Below, in pieces: positions 44,694 through 53,208 of a stretch of 64,000 nt of DNA. Position 1 is the stretch's first letter. Every line of letters begins with the position of its first letter. Below the pieces are notes generated by a model. The model made no database searches. It was not told where the DNA came from and saw nothing but the letters and a program-made list of their open reading frames with translations. Source of the stretch: Chlorobiota bacterium (GTDB lineage: Bacteria; Bacteroidota; Ignavibacteria; OLB7); assembly GCA_016710285.1 (NCBI GenBank), contig JADJXR010000001.1:3412501-3476500 (forward strand), read 5' to 3'. The translations under genes and the position numbers were made by a program.

Positions 44694-44949
44694 TAGACCA
44701 GGGAGCAATTCAATGATATTTTTTTACGTGCTCCTTTTCAATCATGCGGCATCTTTGCCCCGTTCGGTACAACGGGGAAGCGATTGTTGGCAAGGGGTGC
44801 AGTAGCAGTTTTCAATATCGGTGAACCAATAACGAAATCTGAATGCACCCCTACTAACAATTCCGGTAATTCCTGTGTTAGAAGTACAGAGGGGAGGAAG
44901 GGTATTCCCAGAAACTCCCCGATAATCTACACAACACCCGGGATACGCC

Positions 44950-47853
44950 ATGGAATCCTTCCTTGCTTCTGCCAAGCGCGCTCTGCTCAGTTGTGCAGCA
45001 ATGCTGTTGCTTGCCATTGCTGGGCTTGCCACCCAACTTTCTGCCCAATCGTTGGACCGATTGACAACGGGGCGAACCTACATCATCGCCTTCCCCGACA
45101 CCTCGGGAAATCTGTACGATATCCGCCACCCCCCCAGCATTCCCAGCATAAAACAGGTGATGATCTACTCCGCAACGGAGAGCAACCGCGTGGCCATCAC
45201 CAACAATGCCACCAAGCAGGTGCAGCTGTACAGCGTTGCGGCCGGGGCATTCCAAATAACCACCCTTTCGGGAGATGTGGTGGATATGTCCGGGAGCGTA
45301 TCAAGCAACACGTGGAAGATTGAGGCTGCCGATCCAATCATCGTGTATTGCTACGCCGCCACTCCGTTCGGGGCAGAAGCATGGGCACCGCTTCCAATCG
45401 AAACATGGGGGGTGCAATACTCCGTGAATACGATGCCAGGGGATATCGTCAACGACATCAACCCCACCATTACCAGCTATACTCACGCCCCCCGTGTTGC
45501 ACCGGCTGAGTTATTGATTCTTTCTGCGTTCGACAACACCCGGATAACCATCTATCCAAAAGGGAAGATTTCGGGAACCCCAAACATTGTGGATGTAGCC
45601 TTGCAAGCCGGGCAAGCATACCAGATCCAAAGCTTTGTTGACACCACCACCGATGACCTTGGAGTCCAGCAACCGGATATCACTGGCACGGTGGTGATCT
45701 CGAACAATCCAATCGGCGTGATTGCAGCAACCACCCGAACCGCAAACCGCGATCTTGGGTCCAGTTTGGGGCAGAACAGCATGAAAAATCCGCTTATTGA
45801 AGCGATGCCACCACAGGACCAGTGGGGAAGGTCGTTCCTCTATTTGCCAACAGCTGATATCGGTATGCCGACCGGGGAGCCAGGCGAGAAGATTGAAGAA
45901 CGCCGCCCGCATGAAATTGTCAGGTTGATTACTGGTGATTCGGCAACGGTTACGGTGCTGGCCAGCATGACGAACCAAACAGGGAAGTTCGACACCAGCA
46001 CAGTATCTGGCTGGAAAGGAACCAGTTTTACCCTGGGCATTCCCAACCCTGCGTACTTCCTTGCTGACACCTCGGCGATGGTGATGATGAGCTCAAGCGC
46101 AGCTGTGCGATTTAACGGCACAATCTTGGTGCAGGAGAGCGGCATCGGCGCGCGGTACACTGCGGTCACCGTTCCCTACATGGTGGAGCTAATCCCGCGC
46201 GAACAATGGCCGAACGTTGCTCCGTTTGTTGCGCCAAGCTCCATCGGCGGCATGGCACATTACGTGAACATTGCGGTGGCCGCTGCGGACCGGAGCAAGC
46301 TGCGAATGAAGATGAACGGAATACCCGTTGGCCTTCCCACCGCTACCAGCGTGAGCTTCAAGCGCAATGCTTGGATGAGCATCCCGGGAACCGACCTTGA
46401 GTGGACCTCGATGGAGCTTTCGCCAACCGCCACCTATCTTCTGTACGGGGCCGACACTGCGGTGCGGTTTTATGGCTATGTGTATGGCCAACGGAGCGGG
46501 TTTGAAGAATTTATACCAACCAATGACAAGGGCTACACGGAAGAAGTCGGGCTTGCCTATGGATACCCGCTTGCGCCACGCCGCAGGGCACTTGCCCCGC
46601 CAGATTCCTTAGAGATTGAGCAAAGCAACCAGTGTGGGAATATGAGGTTGAAGGTTCGGTCAAAAGGTGAGTCTCCGGTGGGATTTGCCGAGGCATATCT
46701 TGAGCCTCCCACAGCAAATGCGCGGATTGTGGCGCGGAATCCAGCGGATGTGCATCTGATCCCAAACAAGACGCAGCTGGACCTTGAAGTTGCCCCGATT
46801 GATCCCATCAGAAATGCCGAAGCGACGTTGGTGTTGGTGGATCGCACGGGGCATCAGCACCGATTCCCGTACAATTATGTTGGAATGAATGTGAAGATCA
46901 CCCCCTCTGATTCGGCTGTTGATTTTGGTGAGCTTGTGGTGGGGGGGCAACCGCACGACACCACAATCTCCATCTGCAATCCAACGGACCACCCAGTAGC
47001 GGTGTATTCGGTACGGCTGAGCAATCCTAACAGCCAGTTTACGCTTGATATGCTATCAACGCAATTCCCTGTGGAGCTGCCGGCGGGCGGTTGCTTGTCC
47101 GTTACCGCCCGGATAACCCCAGCCACAAAAAATCGAACCCACACCGATTCCCTCATGATTACTTTTAGCAGCGGTTGCCGCACCAAAGCCATCGCGCTCC
47201 ATGCCAAGACCGTCACCTACTGCGTCTATCTGGGCGATCTGGATTTTGGAGTTCTTGGCCTTACCAGCCCGCCACGAACAATGGAGCTAAGCATTTGCAA
47301 CGAAGGAACCGGAACGCTCACTTTTGCCGACTCGAACGGTGTAGATGTCTTGAATTGGAGCGATCAATCGTTTAGCGTTCCGCCAACTGTGGTGGCGCAA
47401 TTACGGTTGGCCAAACTGAAGCAGGGTGAGTGTTTCAAGGTTCCGGTGACCTTCACACCAAAGGAGCTTGGCCCGGCCAGCACCACTGCCCGCGTTTTTG
47501 CCAACGCACGCTCCTGCCGCGACACCTCCAAATGGACCGCCACCGTAAAAGACCTTGCAACCACGGTGAATGGAAATAAAAGTGCGGATGGGAAGTGGTG
47601 GATAATGCAAAACAGGCCAAACCCATTTGGCAACCGAACGCGGTTGGAGTTCTCGGTTGGGGAACGGGGGAACACAAGGGTTGTGATCTATAACGAAGCG
47701 GGGATGGAGGTTGCTGAGTTGATAGATAGCGTGTTGGAAGCTGGAGTTCATCATCTTGAGTGGGACGCTTCGGCGGTTCCTGTTGGAAGGTATTACTGCC
47801 GGATGATCTCTGCTGAATGGAGCGGGGGGATCAGCCTAACCGTTAGCCGGTAA
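44950..47853 (+). CDS. IgGFc-binding-domain surface protein 2 (T9SS)
   Basis: A 967-residue paralogue. The signal peptide is about 1-33 (AAMLLLAIAGLATQLSAQ). The IgGFc domain has GRTYIIAFPDTSG at 42, DPIIVYCYAATPFGAEAWAP near 127, ILSAFDNTRITIYPKG near 195, NPIGVIAATTR near 255, and ELIPREQWPNVAPFV near 410. From about residue 650 two HYDIN/ASPM-like beta modules appear (VDFGELVVGGQPHDTTISIC and LDFGVLGLTSPPRTMELSIC). The T9SS sorting domain begins QNRPNPFGNRT and ends SGGISLTVSR. It sits in its own transcription unit, 256 bases after copy 1; that gap shows no gene or clear promoter. Confidence 0.8.
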   Translation: MESFLASAKRALLSCAAMLLLAIAGLATQLSAQSLDRLTTGRTYIIAFPDTSGNLYDIRHPPSIPSIKQVMIYSATESNRVAITNNATKQVQLYSVAAGAFQITTLSGDVVDMSGSVSSNTWKIEAADPIIVYCYAATPFGAEAWAPLPIETWGVQYSVNTMPGDIVNDINPTITSYTHAPRVAPAELLILSAFDNTRITIYPKGKISGTPNIVDVALQAGQAYQIQSFVDTTTDDLGVQQPDITGTVVISNNPIGVIAATTRTANRDLGSSLGQNSMKNPLIEAMPPQDQWGRSFLYLPTADIGMPTGEPGEKIEERRPHEIVRLITGDSATVTVLASMTNQTGKFDTSTVSGWKGTSFTLGIPNPAYFLADTSAMVMMSSSAAVRFNGTILVQESGIGARYTAVTVPYMVELIPREQWPNVAPFVAPSSIGGMAHYVNIAVAAADRSKLRMKMNGIPVGLPTATSVSFKRNAWMSIPGTDLEWTSMELSPTATYLLYGADTAVRFYGYVYGQRSGFEEFIPTNDKGYTEEVGLAYGYPLAPRRRALAPPDSLEIEQSNQCGNMRLKVRSKGESPVGFAEAYLEPPTANARIVARNPADVHLIPNKTQLDLEVAPIDPIRNAEATLVLVDRTGHQHRFPYNYVGMNVKITPSDSAVDFGELVVGGQPHDTTISICNPTDHPVAVYSVRLSNPNSQFTLDMLSTQFPVELPAGGCLSVTARITPATKNRTHTDSLMITFSSGCRTKAIALHAKTVTYCVYLGDLDFGVLGLTSPPRTMELSICNEGTGTLTFADSNGVDVLNWSDQSFSVPPTVVAQLRLAKLKQGECFKVPVTFTPKELGPASTTARVFANARSCRDTSKWTATVKDLATTVNGNKSADGKWWIMQNRPNPFGNRTRLEFSVGERGNTRVVIYNEAGMEVAELIDSVLEAGVHHLEWDASAVPVGRYYCRMISAEWSGGISLTVSR

Positions 47854-47891
47854 GGAAGCCTCCCATAATCTTGAATTCTTGATCCGTGCCG

Positions 47892-47921
47892 CGGGCTGCG
47901 TTGTTTGGACGACGCAGCCCG
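47892..47921 (+). terminator. Hairpin after surface protein 2
   Basis: A 10-bp perfect stem (47892-47901 with 47912-47921) with a 10-base loop is followed by TTATGCTTT. Confidence 0.6.
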
Positions 47922-48040
47922 TTATGCTTTATGTGGCCCGCTTGCCGTGATGTTCCCTGCGGCTACGCCGTTCCACTTGCGGCTACGCTGGCGCATCATG
48001 CAGCGCGGCGTGCGATCGTGACGATGTGAGAGCACGCTAC

Positions 48041-48079
48041 AAGCAATGCTGACCGGCATTGCTTCCGGTGCTATTTTTG
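48041..48079 (+). promoter_or_regulatory. Hairpin plus perfect -7 box upstream of surface protein 3
   Basis: A 9-bp inverted repeat (48041-48049 with 48056-48064) is followed by TATTTTTG at 48072-48079, an exact TAnnTTTG match. The leader would be about 165 bases. Together with the hairpin at 47892 these are all I see in the 393-base gap 47854-48246. Confidence 0.4.
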
Positions 48080-48246
48080 CTGTGGGCTGCGTTACTTTTT
48101 TTCTGCAACTGGCCTCCCATCATTGGGGTTCTCCAAAGTTGTCGGTTCATCTTCCTTCCAAGCGGTCCATCGAATCACTTTTGTTGCCCCGGGACCGTAT
48201 CACGGCAAAGGCTATTCCAAACACATACATCAGATTCCAAACCAAC

Positions 48247-51129
48247 ATGCGCAAGGTTTCCAACATGCGTTATCCACTGCTGGCAATTGCCGCGATGCTG
48301 TTGATTGCAACGGGGCTGCACAGCCAGACCCCATCGTTAGCGTTCGACGAATTCCAGGGGGGAAGCACCTATATCATCGCCTTCCCCGATACCGTGGCGA
48401 ACGTCAACGACGCGGCGAACGCGTACCAAATGCAGGATAAATTCCTGGTGTACCTCTATTCCACCGTTGATGATAGCATCCGCTTTACTTCAGGGACCGG
48501 TTTCTCGAAGGCGTTTGCGGTGAAAGGAGGGGTGATGTCCTCGGTGGATTTAACCACCGTCGCCCAGCCGGTTGTGACTACCCCTGGCATCCCATCCAAC
48601 AACACCTACCGGGTGCAAGGGAAGTACCCATTTTTGATGTACTGCCACGTGATTACCAAGTTCGGCGCAGAAGCCTGGACCCCCTTGCCTGTGGAAGCCT
48701 GGGGAACGGAGTATTATGCCGCCACGCTCCAGGGGGACATTGTGGCCGATGCTACCGTTGGCAGCACCAAGATCAACAAGAAAAACAAGGCCGCCCCGGC
48801 GCAGATTATGGTGATTGCTGCAAACGACAACACCGTTGTGACGATCTACCCAAACGGGCAGATCCCTAGCAACCAAATGACCTTCCTGACCCTGATGGCC
48901 AACCAAGCCTACATTCTGGAAAGCTATGTTGACACGCTAACCGCCAATATCGGCACCGCCCAGCCGGACTTCGGCGGGTCGCGGATTAGTGCCACCAAAC
49001 CAATTGCCGTCATCAGCGGAAACACCCGCACTTCGGTGACAAATTTTGAGGGGGGAATCTCCCAAAACACCTTCAAAAACATGATGGTGGAATGGCTGGC
49101 CCCGGCGGACCAGCATGGCACCGAGTTTGTCTATACCCCAACGTGGGACATCTACCGCATCACTGGGCAGACGAACGAAAACACCGACGGCAAACGCGCC
49201 TCGGAATTCATCCGGGTGTACGGAAGCTCCAAGGACACCACGCGGGGAATCTACCAGCAAACGCTTGGCGCGCAGAAAAACAACTTCTTCACGCTGAACA
49301 GCTACTTCAACGAGTTCCGCGTCACCGGCACGGCCCAGGCGGTGTATATCAAAACCGATAAGCCAGCGCAAGCCGTGATGAACTCAACAGCTGCGGTGAA
49401 GCTTACCAACAAACCATCAACCGGCGGCGGCGGATGGGGCGGGGGAACCACCATCACCGGCGCAAGTTTCGAGTCGGTCAGCACCTACATGGCCGATCTT
49501 ATCCCCCGTGAGCAATGGGCCAGCTTCGCGCCATTCTATGTGGAAGCCCACCCCGGGGATATGCTCCATTACGTCAACGTCGTTGCCGATGCCAGCTTCG
49601 ACGGCATGATCTACTACGGCAGCACCACAACCTCCGAACGCCCGTTTGTCTTCAATCGGGGCACCATCCCCAACACCACTCTGGTCTGGGGAACAATGAC
49701 CGTTGACCCAGGTATCAGCTACTACGTTCGGGCCGAGCCGGGGGCAACCTTTACGGGACAGGTGTATGGGCTGGTAAAGGGGCTGGAATCGTTCAAGTCC
49801 GGCAGTGGTGGATCCAAAGGGAAGTACTTTGAACGGACCTCAATCGCCTATGGCTACCCCCTTGCTCCAATGCGCAAAGTGCTGAAGGTTGCCGACACAC
49901 TGGAGATCACATCCCAGACCACGTGCAGCGAGCTATCGGTCAACATCCATACCCTCACGCTGGAGGCCGCCGGCCTCCGCTCAATCGTGATGAACGACAG
50001 CGCGGTCAACGCCAAAGTGGTTTTCAAGGAGCCAACCACTGCTTTCCAAATCGTTGGTATCCGCGACGCAAAAGTGAGCGTGGTGCCGATTGACCCCAGC
50101 AAGGATGCCTCGGGAACGTTGGTGATTAAGGACCGCACCGGCGCAGCAACGGAAATTCCTTACTCCTACTACGCCGAGCGCCTCACCATGCCGGCAATGC
50201 TTGATTTCGGAAAAATCCCGTTCGACTCCGCCCAGCACACCCAGCAGGTGGCGATCACCAACCCGCTGGGGCGCGATTTGAAGATCAGCCAGCTGAAATT
50301 TAGCCGTGGCAATCAAGGGTTTACGGTGGTCGGGACCGAGCCAGCAACGCTAACCTTGAAGCCTAACCAAACCGCAACCATCACCGTTGCGCACATGGCT
50401 CCGGCCAACGGCAAAGCCTACCGCGACACGCTCCAGCTGCTGACCGAGTGCTCCGAGTTCCGCTTGCCAGTCTCCTCCGTCACTGCCGACCCATTGCTAC
50501 GCATGGGGGATTTGGATTTTGGCGAGGTCTATGTGGATGCCTCCAAAGTGCTGCCACTTGAGCTGTGCAACGTTGGGGCCGATACCGTGAAGTTTACGTC
50601 GGGGGGTGGGTTCCCGGTTGTCAGCATCGAGCAAGGGTTTGATATTCCTCAAGGGGATATGAACAAGCTGCGCTCCGCAAAACTTGGCCCGAACCAATGC
50701 GTGACCATCAATGTGGTCTTCAACCCGAAGGATAGCGGAACCTTCCGCACCACGGCCAAGTTTTTGGTGAACACCACACGCTACCGTGACACCTCCCACT
50801 GGACCGGCAAGGCCGTCTTCAAGGATGTGGACACCACCAGCAGTGTTGGCCTAAGCAGCAACGTTGCCGGATATCTGCTTCGGCAGAACGACCCGAACCC
50901 CTTTGCCGCGCAAACACGAATCCAATTCACTGTAGGGAAGAGCGGGCACACAACGGTGGAAATCTTCAACACACGCGGCGCGCTGGTGGCCACGCTGATG
51001 GATGCCGAGCTTTCCGAAGGCTCCTACCAACTCACCTGGGATGCCGCATCGCTTCCCGCCGGAACCTACTACTTCCGCGTCACCAGCGGACGCTGGAGCG
51101 ACAGCCGCACGATGCTGCTGCAACGGTAA
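48247..51129 (+). CDS. IgGFc-binding-domain surface protein 3 (T9SS)
   Basis: A 960-residue paralogue with the same plan as copy 2. The signal peptide is about 1-30 (YPLLAIAAMLLIATGLHSQ). The IgGFc-type domain has GSTYIIAFPDTVAN, YPFLMYCHVITKFGAEAWTP, VIAANDNTVVTIYPNG, KPIAVISGNTR and DLIPREQWASFAPFY. A Gly-rich insert (STGGGGWGGGT) lies near residue 395. Two HYDIN-like modules follow (LDFGKIPFDSAQHTQQVAI and LDFGEVYVDASKVLPLELC). The T9SS domain starts QNDPNPFAAQ and ends SDSRTMLLQR. The ATG at 48247 is chosen to place the signal; the frame is open further upstream. Confidence 0.8.
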   Translation: MRKVSNMRYPLLAIAAMLLIATGLHSQTPSLAFDEFQGGSTYIIAFPDTVANVNDAANAYQMQDKFLVYLYSTVDDSIRFTSGTGFSKAFAVKGGVMSSVDLTTVAQPVVTTPGIPSNNTYRVQGKYPFLMYCHVITKFGAEAWTPLPVEAWGTEYYAATLQGDIVADATVGSTKINKKNKAAPAQIMVIAANDNTVVTIYPNGQIPSNQMTFLTLMANQAYILESYVDTLTANIGTAQPDFGGSRISATKPIAVISGNTRTSVTNFEGGISQNTFKNMMVEWLAPADQHGTEFVYTPTWDIYRITGQTNENTDGKRASEFIRVYGSSKDTTRGIYQQTLGAQKNNFFTLNSYFNEFRVTGTAQAVYIKTDKPAQAVMNSTAAVKLTNKPSTGGGGWGGGTTITGASFESVSTYMADLIPREQWASFAPFYVEAHPGDMLHYVNVVADASFDGMIYYGSTTTSERPFVFNRGTIPNTTLVWGTMTVDPGISYYVRAEPGATFTGQVYGLVKGLESFKSGSGGSKGKYFERTSIAYGYPLAPMRKVLKVADTLEITSQTTCSELSVNIHTLTLEAAGLRSIVMNDSAVNAKVVFKEPTTAFQIVGIRDAKVSVVPIDPSKDASGTLVIKDRTGAATEIPYSYYAERLTMPAMLDFGKIPFDSAQHTQQVAITNPLGRDLKISQLKFSRGNQGFTVVGTEPATLTLKPNQTATITVAHMAPANGKAYRDTLQLLTECSEFRLPVSSVTADPLLRMGDLDFGEVYVDASKVLPLELCNVGADTVKFTSGGGFPVVSIEQGFDIPQGDMNKLRSAKLGPNQCVTINVVFNPKDSGTFRTTAKFLVNTTRYRDTSHWTGKAVFKDVDTTSSVGLSSNVAGYLLRQNDPNPFAAQTRIQFTVGKSGHTTVEIFNTRGALVATLMDAELSEGSYQLTWDAASLPAGTYYFRVTSGRWSDSRTMLLQR

Positions 51130-51211
51130 AAAAGGGGAGGAGTGGGGTGGCATTTCCACTGCGAAGAAATGAGCAAGTAGAAATGGCCAGATGGAGATGA
51201 CCAATTATCAA

Positions 51212-51245
51212 AGCGGCGGCCTTCATTCCAATGAAGGCCGCCGCT
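51212..51245. terminator. Bidirectional terminator hairpin
   Basis: A perfect 16-bp stem (51212-51227 with 51230-51245) with a two-base loop lies between the convergent surface protein 3 and tlpA-like genes. T tracts are weak on both sides. Confidence 0.7.
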
Positions 51246-51297
51246 GGTTGTTTAGGGAAGGATTGATGCGCTGGCCACTTGGCCAATCAACGCCATG

Positions 51298-51933
51298 TCA
51301 CCATGCTGCTTCAATCGCTTTGCGGAAGGTGGCTTCGTCGCGCCCACCAACCATGGTGTTGACGATCTCCCCATTGCGGTTCACCACAAACGTTGTGGGG
51401 ACCCCACGAATCCCGCCATACGCCTGCTCCAACGTCTGCTCGTCGTCGGCAATCACCAGCGGGTAGGCAATCCCGTTCTTCTGGGCAAAGCTGTTGACGT
51501 GTTCCACCACGGACCCGCCCCCGGGGGCTTGCTCGTTCACATTCACCCCAATAATCTCGAACCCTTTGGGGCCAAGCTCCGTCCGCAGTTTTACAAGGTC
51601 CGGAAGCTCGCGTCGGCAGGGGGGGCACCATGTTCCCCAAAAATTCACCAGCACCACCTTCCCTTTGTATTCTTCCAGCGAATGCTCCTTCCCGTCGCTT
51701 CCCATCCATGTGAAGTTTGCTGCGGCCTTCCCTTCCTTCTTTTGAACGCTCTTCAATGGCGAGACGTTGGCCACCGCTCCAGACGTTGGTGCGGGTGCGG
51801 GTGGCGGGGGCTGCGTGGTTGCGGCGGGGGGCGTGGCTTCGTTGCGGGTTAGCGCGCCATCGGTTTTGCTTGACTTGCAGCCGGCCACCGCCAGCGTGGC
51901 AACGGCCGCTGCAAGAAAGATGCGTGATGTCAT
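51298..51933 (-). CDS. TlpA-like thioredoxin-fold lipoprotein
   Basis: A 211-residue exported thiol-disulfide protein. The N-terminus carries a lipobox (ATLAVAGCKSSK, cysteine at about residue 19), then a Pro/Thr/Ala linker to about 60. The thioredoxin domain follows with VVLVNFWGTWCPPCRRELPDL, where WCPPC is the redox site. IIGVNVNEQAPGG and the cis-proline region GIRGVPTTFVVNRNGEIV are typical of TlpA/ResA. It probably reduces periplasmic disulfides, for example in cytochrome c maturation. The start at 51933 fits the lipoprotein signal. Confidence 0.92.
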   Translation of the reverse strand: MTSRIFLAAAVATLAVAGCKSSKTDGALTRNEATPPAATTQPPPPAPAPTSGAVANVSPLKSVQKKEGKAAANFTWMGSDGKEHSLEEYKGKVVLVNFWGTWCPPCRRELPDLVKLRTELGPKGFEIIGVNVNEQAPGGGSVVEHVNSFAQKNGIAYPLVIADDEQTLEQAYGGIRGVPTTFVVNRNGEIVNTMVGGRDEATFRKAIEAAW

Positions 51934-52071
51934 TGTTCTGGATTGTTGTTGAGTTTGAAACGCTGAGTTGATTGAAAATCTGAGTTTGAAGAAATGGTGC
52001 TTGGATGCGGATCCAAGCACCAGCAGAAGGGGGGGGATGAAGTCAGTCGCGTACTCCATCTCCCACCGTTT

Positions 52072-52965
52072 TCACCACTTCGCCAGTTGCTGAAGCTGGT
52101 CGCTGGGGACGTTCGCGGCGATTGCAATCGCAAGGTCGCCGTGCTTCCCAACGGTAATGGATTGATCGGTGCGGGAAGCCTCCATGATCTTCTCCCCAGC
52201 CTCCATCTTCTGGCTGGCATCCTGCGTCACGTAGAAGGGCCTCCCTTGCTGAAGCACGCTCCACGGTATCTGGAAAATGTACATCGTCCGTTCGCCGGAG
52301 CGGTACACAAGGTGTGCCACCGCAAGGTCGCCATGCTTGCTGACGAATCCCCCCGCCAATGCCAGCGGCGTTGTTGGAAATTTCACCGGATAGGCCACCC
52401 CCTCCTCCGTGAAGAACTCCGCCAACTCCTCCTTGCTCTCGGTTTCCATTGCGGGCTTCACCTTCCCGTTGATAATGGCCCCGAAGTTTGTGGCGGCGGC
52501 ATTGAAGAAATTCAGCGAGGGGAGCGGCTTCGCGTTCGGGGTTGACGCGCTGGTGGGGGACTGAATTGGAAGCGTTGTGGAGGGCTGCTGGCCACGGCTT
52601 ATCAGCATCACCACCCCAGCCAGGACCAACCCCACCGCCGCCAACATCCCCGCCATTGCCACAGGTGATGAAGTTTTAGGCTCGGGGATAGATGCTGCCG
52701 AATCGGCCACAACAGCGGGCTGGACCTTGCCACTGGTGGCTGTTGCCGCAAGCCCTGGCGTTGCGGAAAAGGTTCCTATCTGCCGCGGCGTTTCTGGGGG
52801 CGGTTCGGTGGCCGTGTGCTCGGCTACTTTCATCCGTGCGGAAAGCTCGCGCTCGAACGTCGTTCGGCAGTCGTCGCAGGGGGCTTCGGTTGGGCTGGGC
52901 TGGGCGCCATCGGGGTGCGCTTCCACCCATGTTGCAATCTGGTCGTGAAATTCTTTGGCGGTCAC
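52072..52965 (-). CDS. Anti-sigma-factor-like single-pass membrane protein
   Basis: About 297 residues from the GTG at 52965. The open frame continues to 53151, but the extension looks non-native. The N-terminal 45 residues resemble a zinc-finger anti-sigma domain: VTAKEFHDQIATWVEAHPDG, then CDDCRTTFERELSARM. A Pro/Ala/Thr linker leads to a single membrane helix at about 110-130 (AMAGMLAAVGLVLAGVVMLI). The outer part (about 165-297) is an uncharacterised domain with repeated KHGDLAVA and KHGDLAIAIA phrases. No sigma factor gene is adjacent. It is divergent from the STAND ATPase gene. Function is inferred only from the architecture. Confidence 0.5.
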   Translation of the reverse strand: MTAKEFHDQIATWVEAHPDGAQPSPTEAPCDDCRTTFERELSARMKVAEHTATEPPPETPRQIGTFSATPGLAATATSGKVQPAVVADSAASIPEPKTSSPVAMAGMLAAVGLVLAGVVMLISRGQQPSTTLPIQSPTSASTPNAKPLPSLNFFNAAATNFGAIINGKVKPAMETESKEELAEFFTEEGVAYPVKFPTTPLALAGGFVSKHGDLAVAHLVYRSGERTMYIFQIPWSVLQQGRPFYVTQDASQKMEAGEKIMEASRTDQSITVGKHGDLAIAIAANVPSDQLQQLAKW

Positions 52966-53158
52966 GGTTGGTTCTGTTGCTGGCTTTTGTTGCTGAAGGA
53001 TGTGTGCTTGGCGCACGCGGCTGGATATGCAAATTTCCGGCAAAAGTACAGAACTGCTGGGAAAGCCTTGCGGGGCGGTGCTCCCCGGCAGAAGCAACAG
53101 TCCGTTTGGATTGAAGGGGGCGCGGGGAATGCAATGGAGCAAATCCGCCACCTGCCTG

Positions 53159-53166
53159 TATATTGC
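53159..53166 (+). promoter_or_regulatory. -7 box upstream of the STAND ATPase gene
   Basis: TATATTGC lies 42 bases before the ATG at 53209, in the divergent gap. No well-spaced TTG element is seen. Confidence 0.35.
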
Positions 53167-53208
53167 GCCGCGAAAAGCCAGCCAAACCGATCACCGGCCC
53201 ATACCTGA

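Noticed and set aside
47940..48035. Repeated TGCGGCTACGC phrases between surface proteins 2 and 3
   Set aside because: Only two short copies without the arms or loops of the main repeat family; could be chance in GC-rich DNA.
42726..51129. Literal antibody (IgG Fc) binding by the three surface proteins
   Set aside because: The domain name comes from a mammalian mucus protein; sequence similarity gives no evidence of binding to immunoglobulin.
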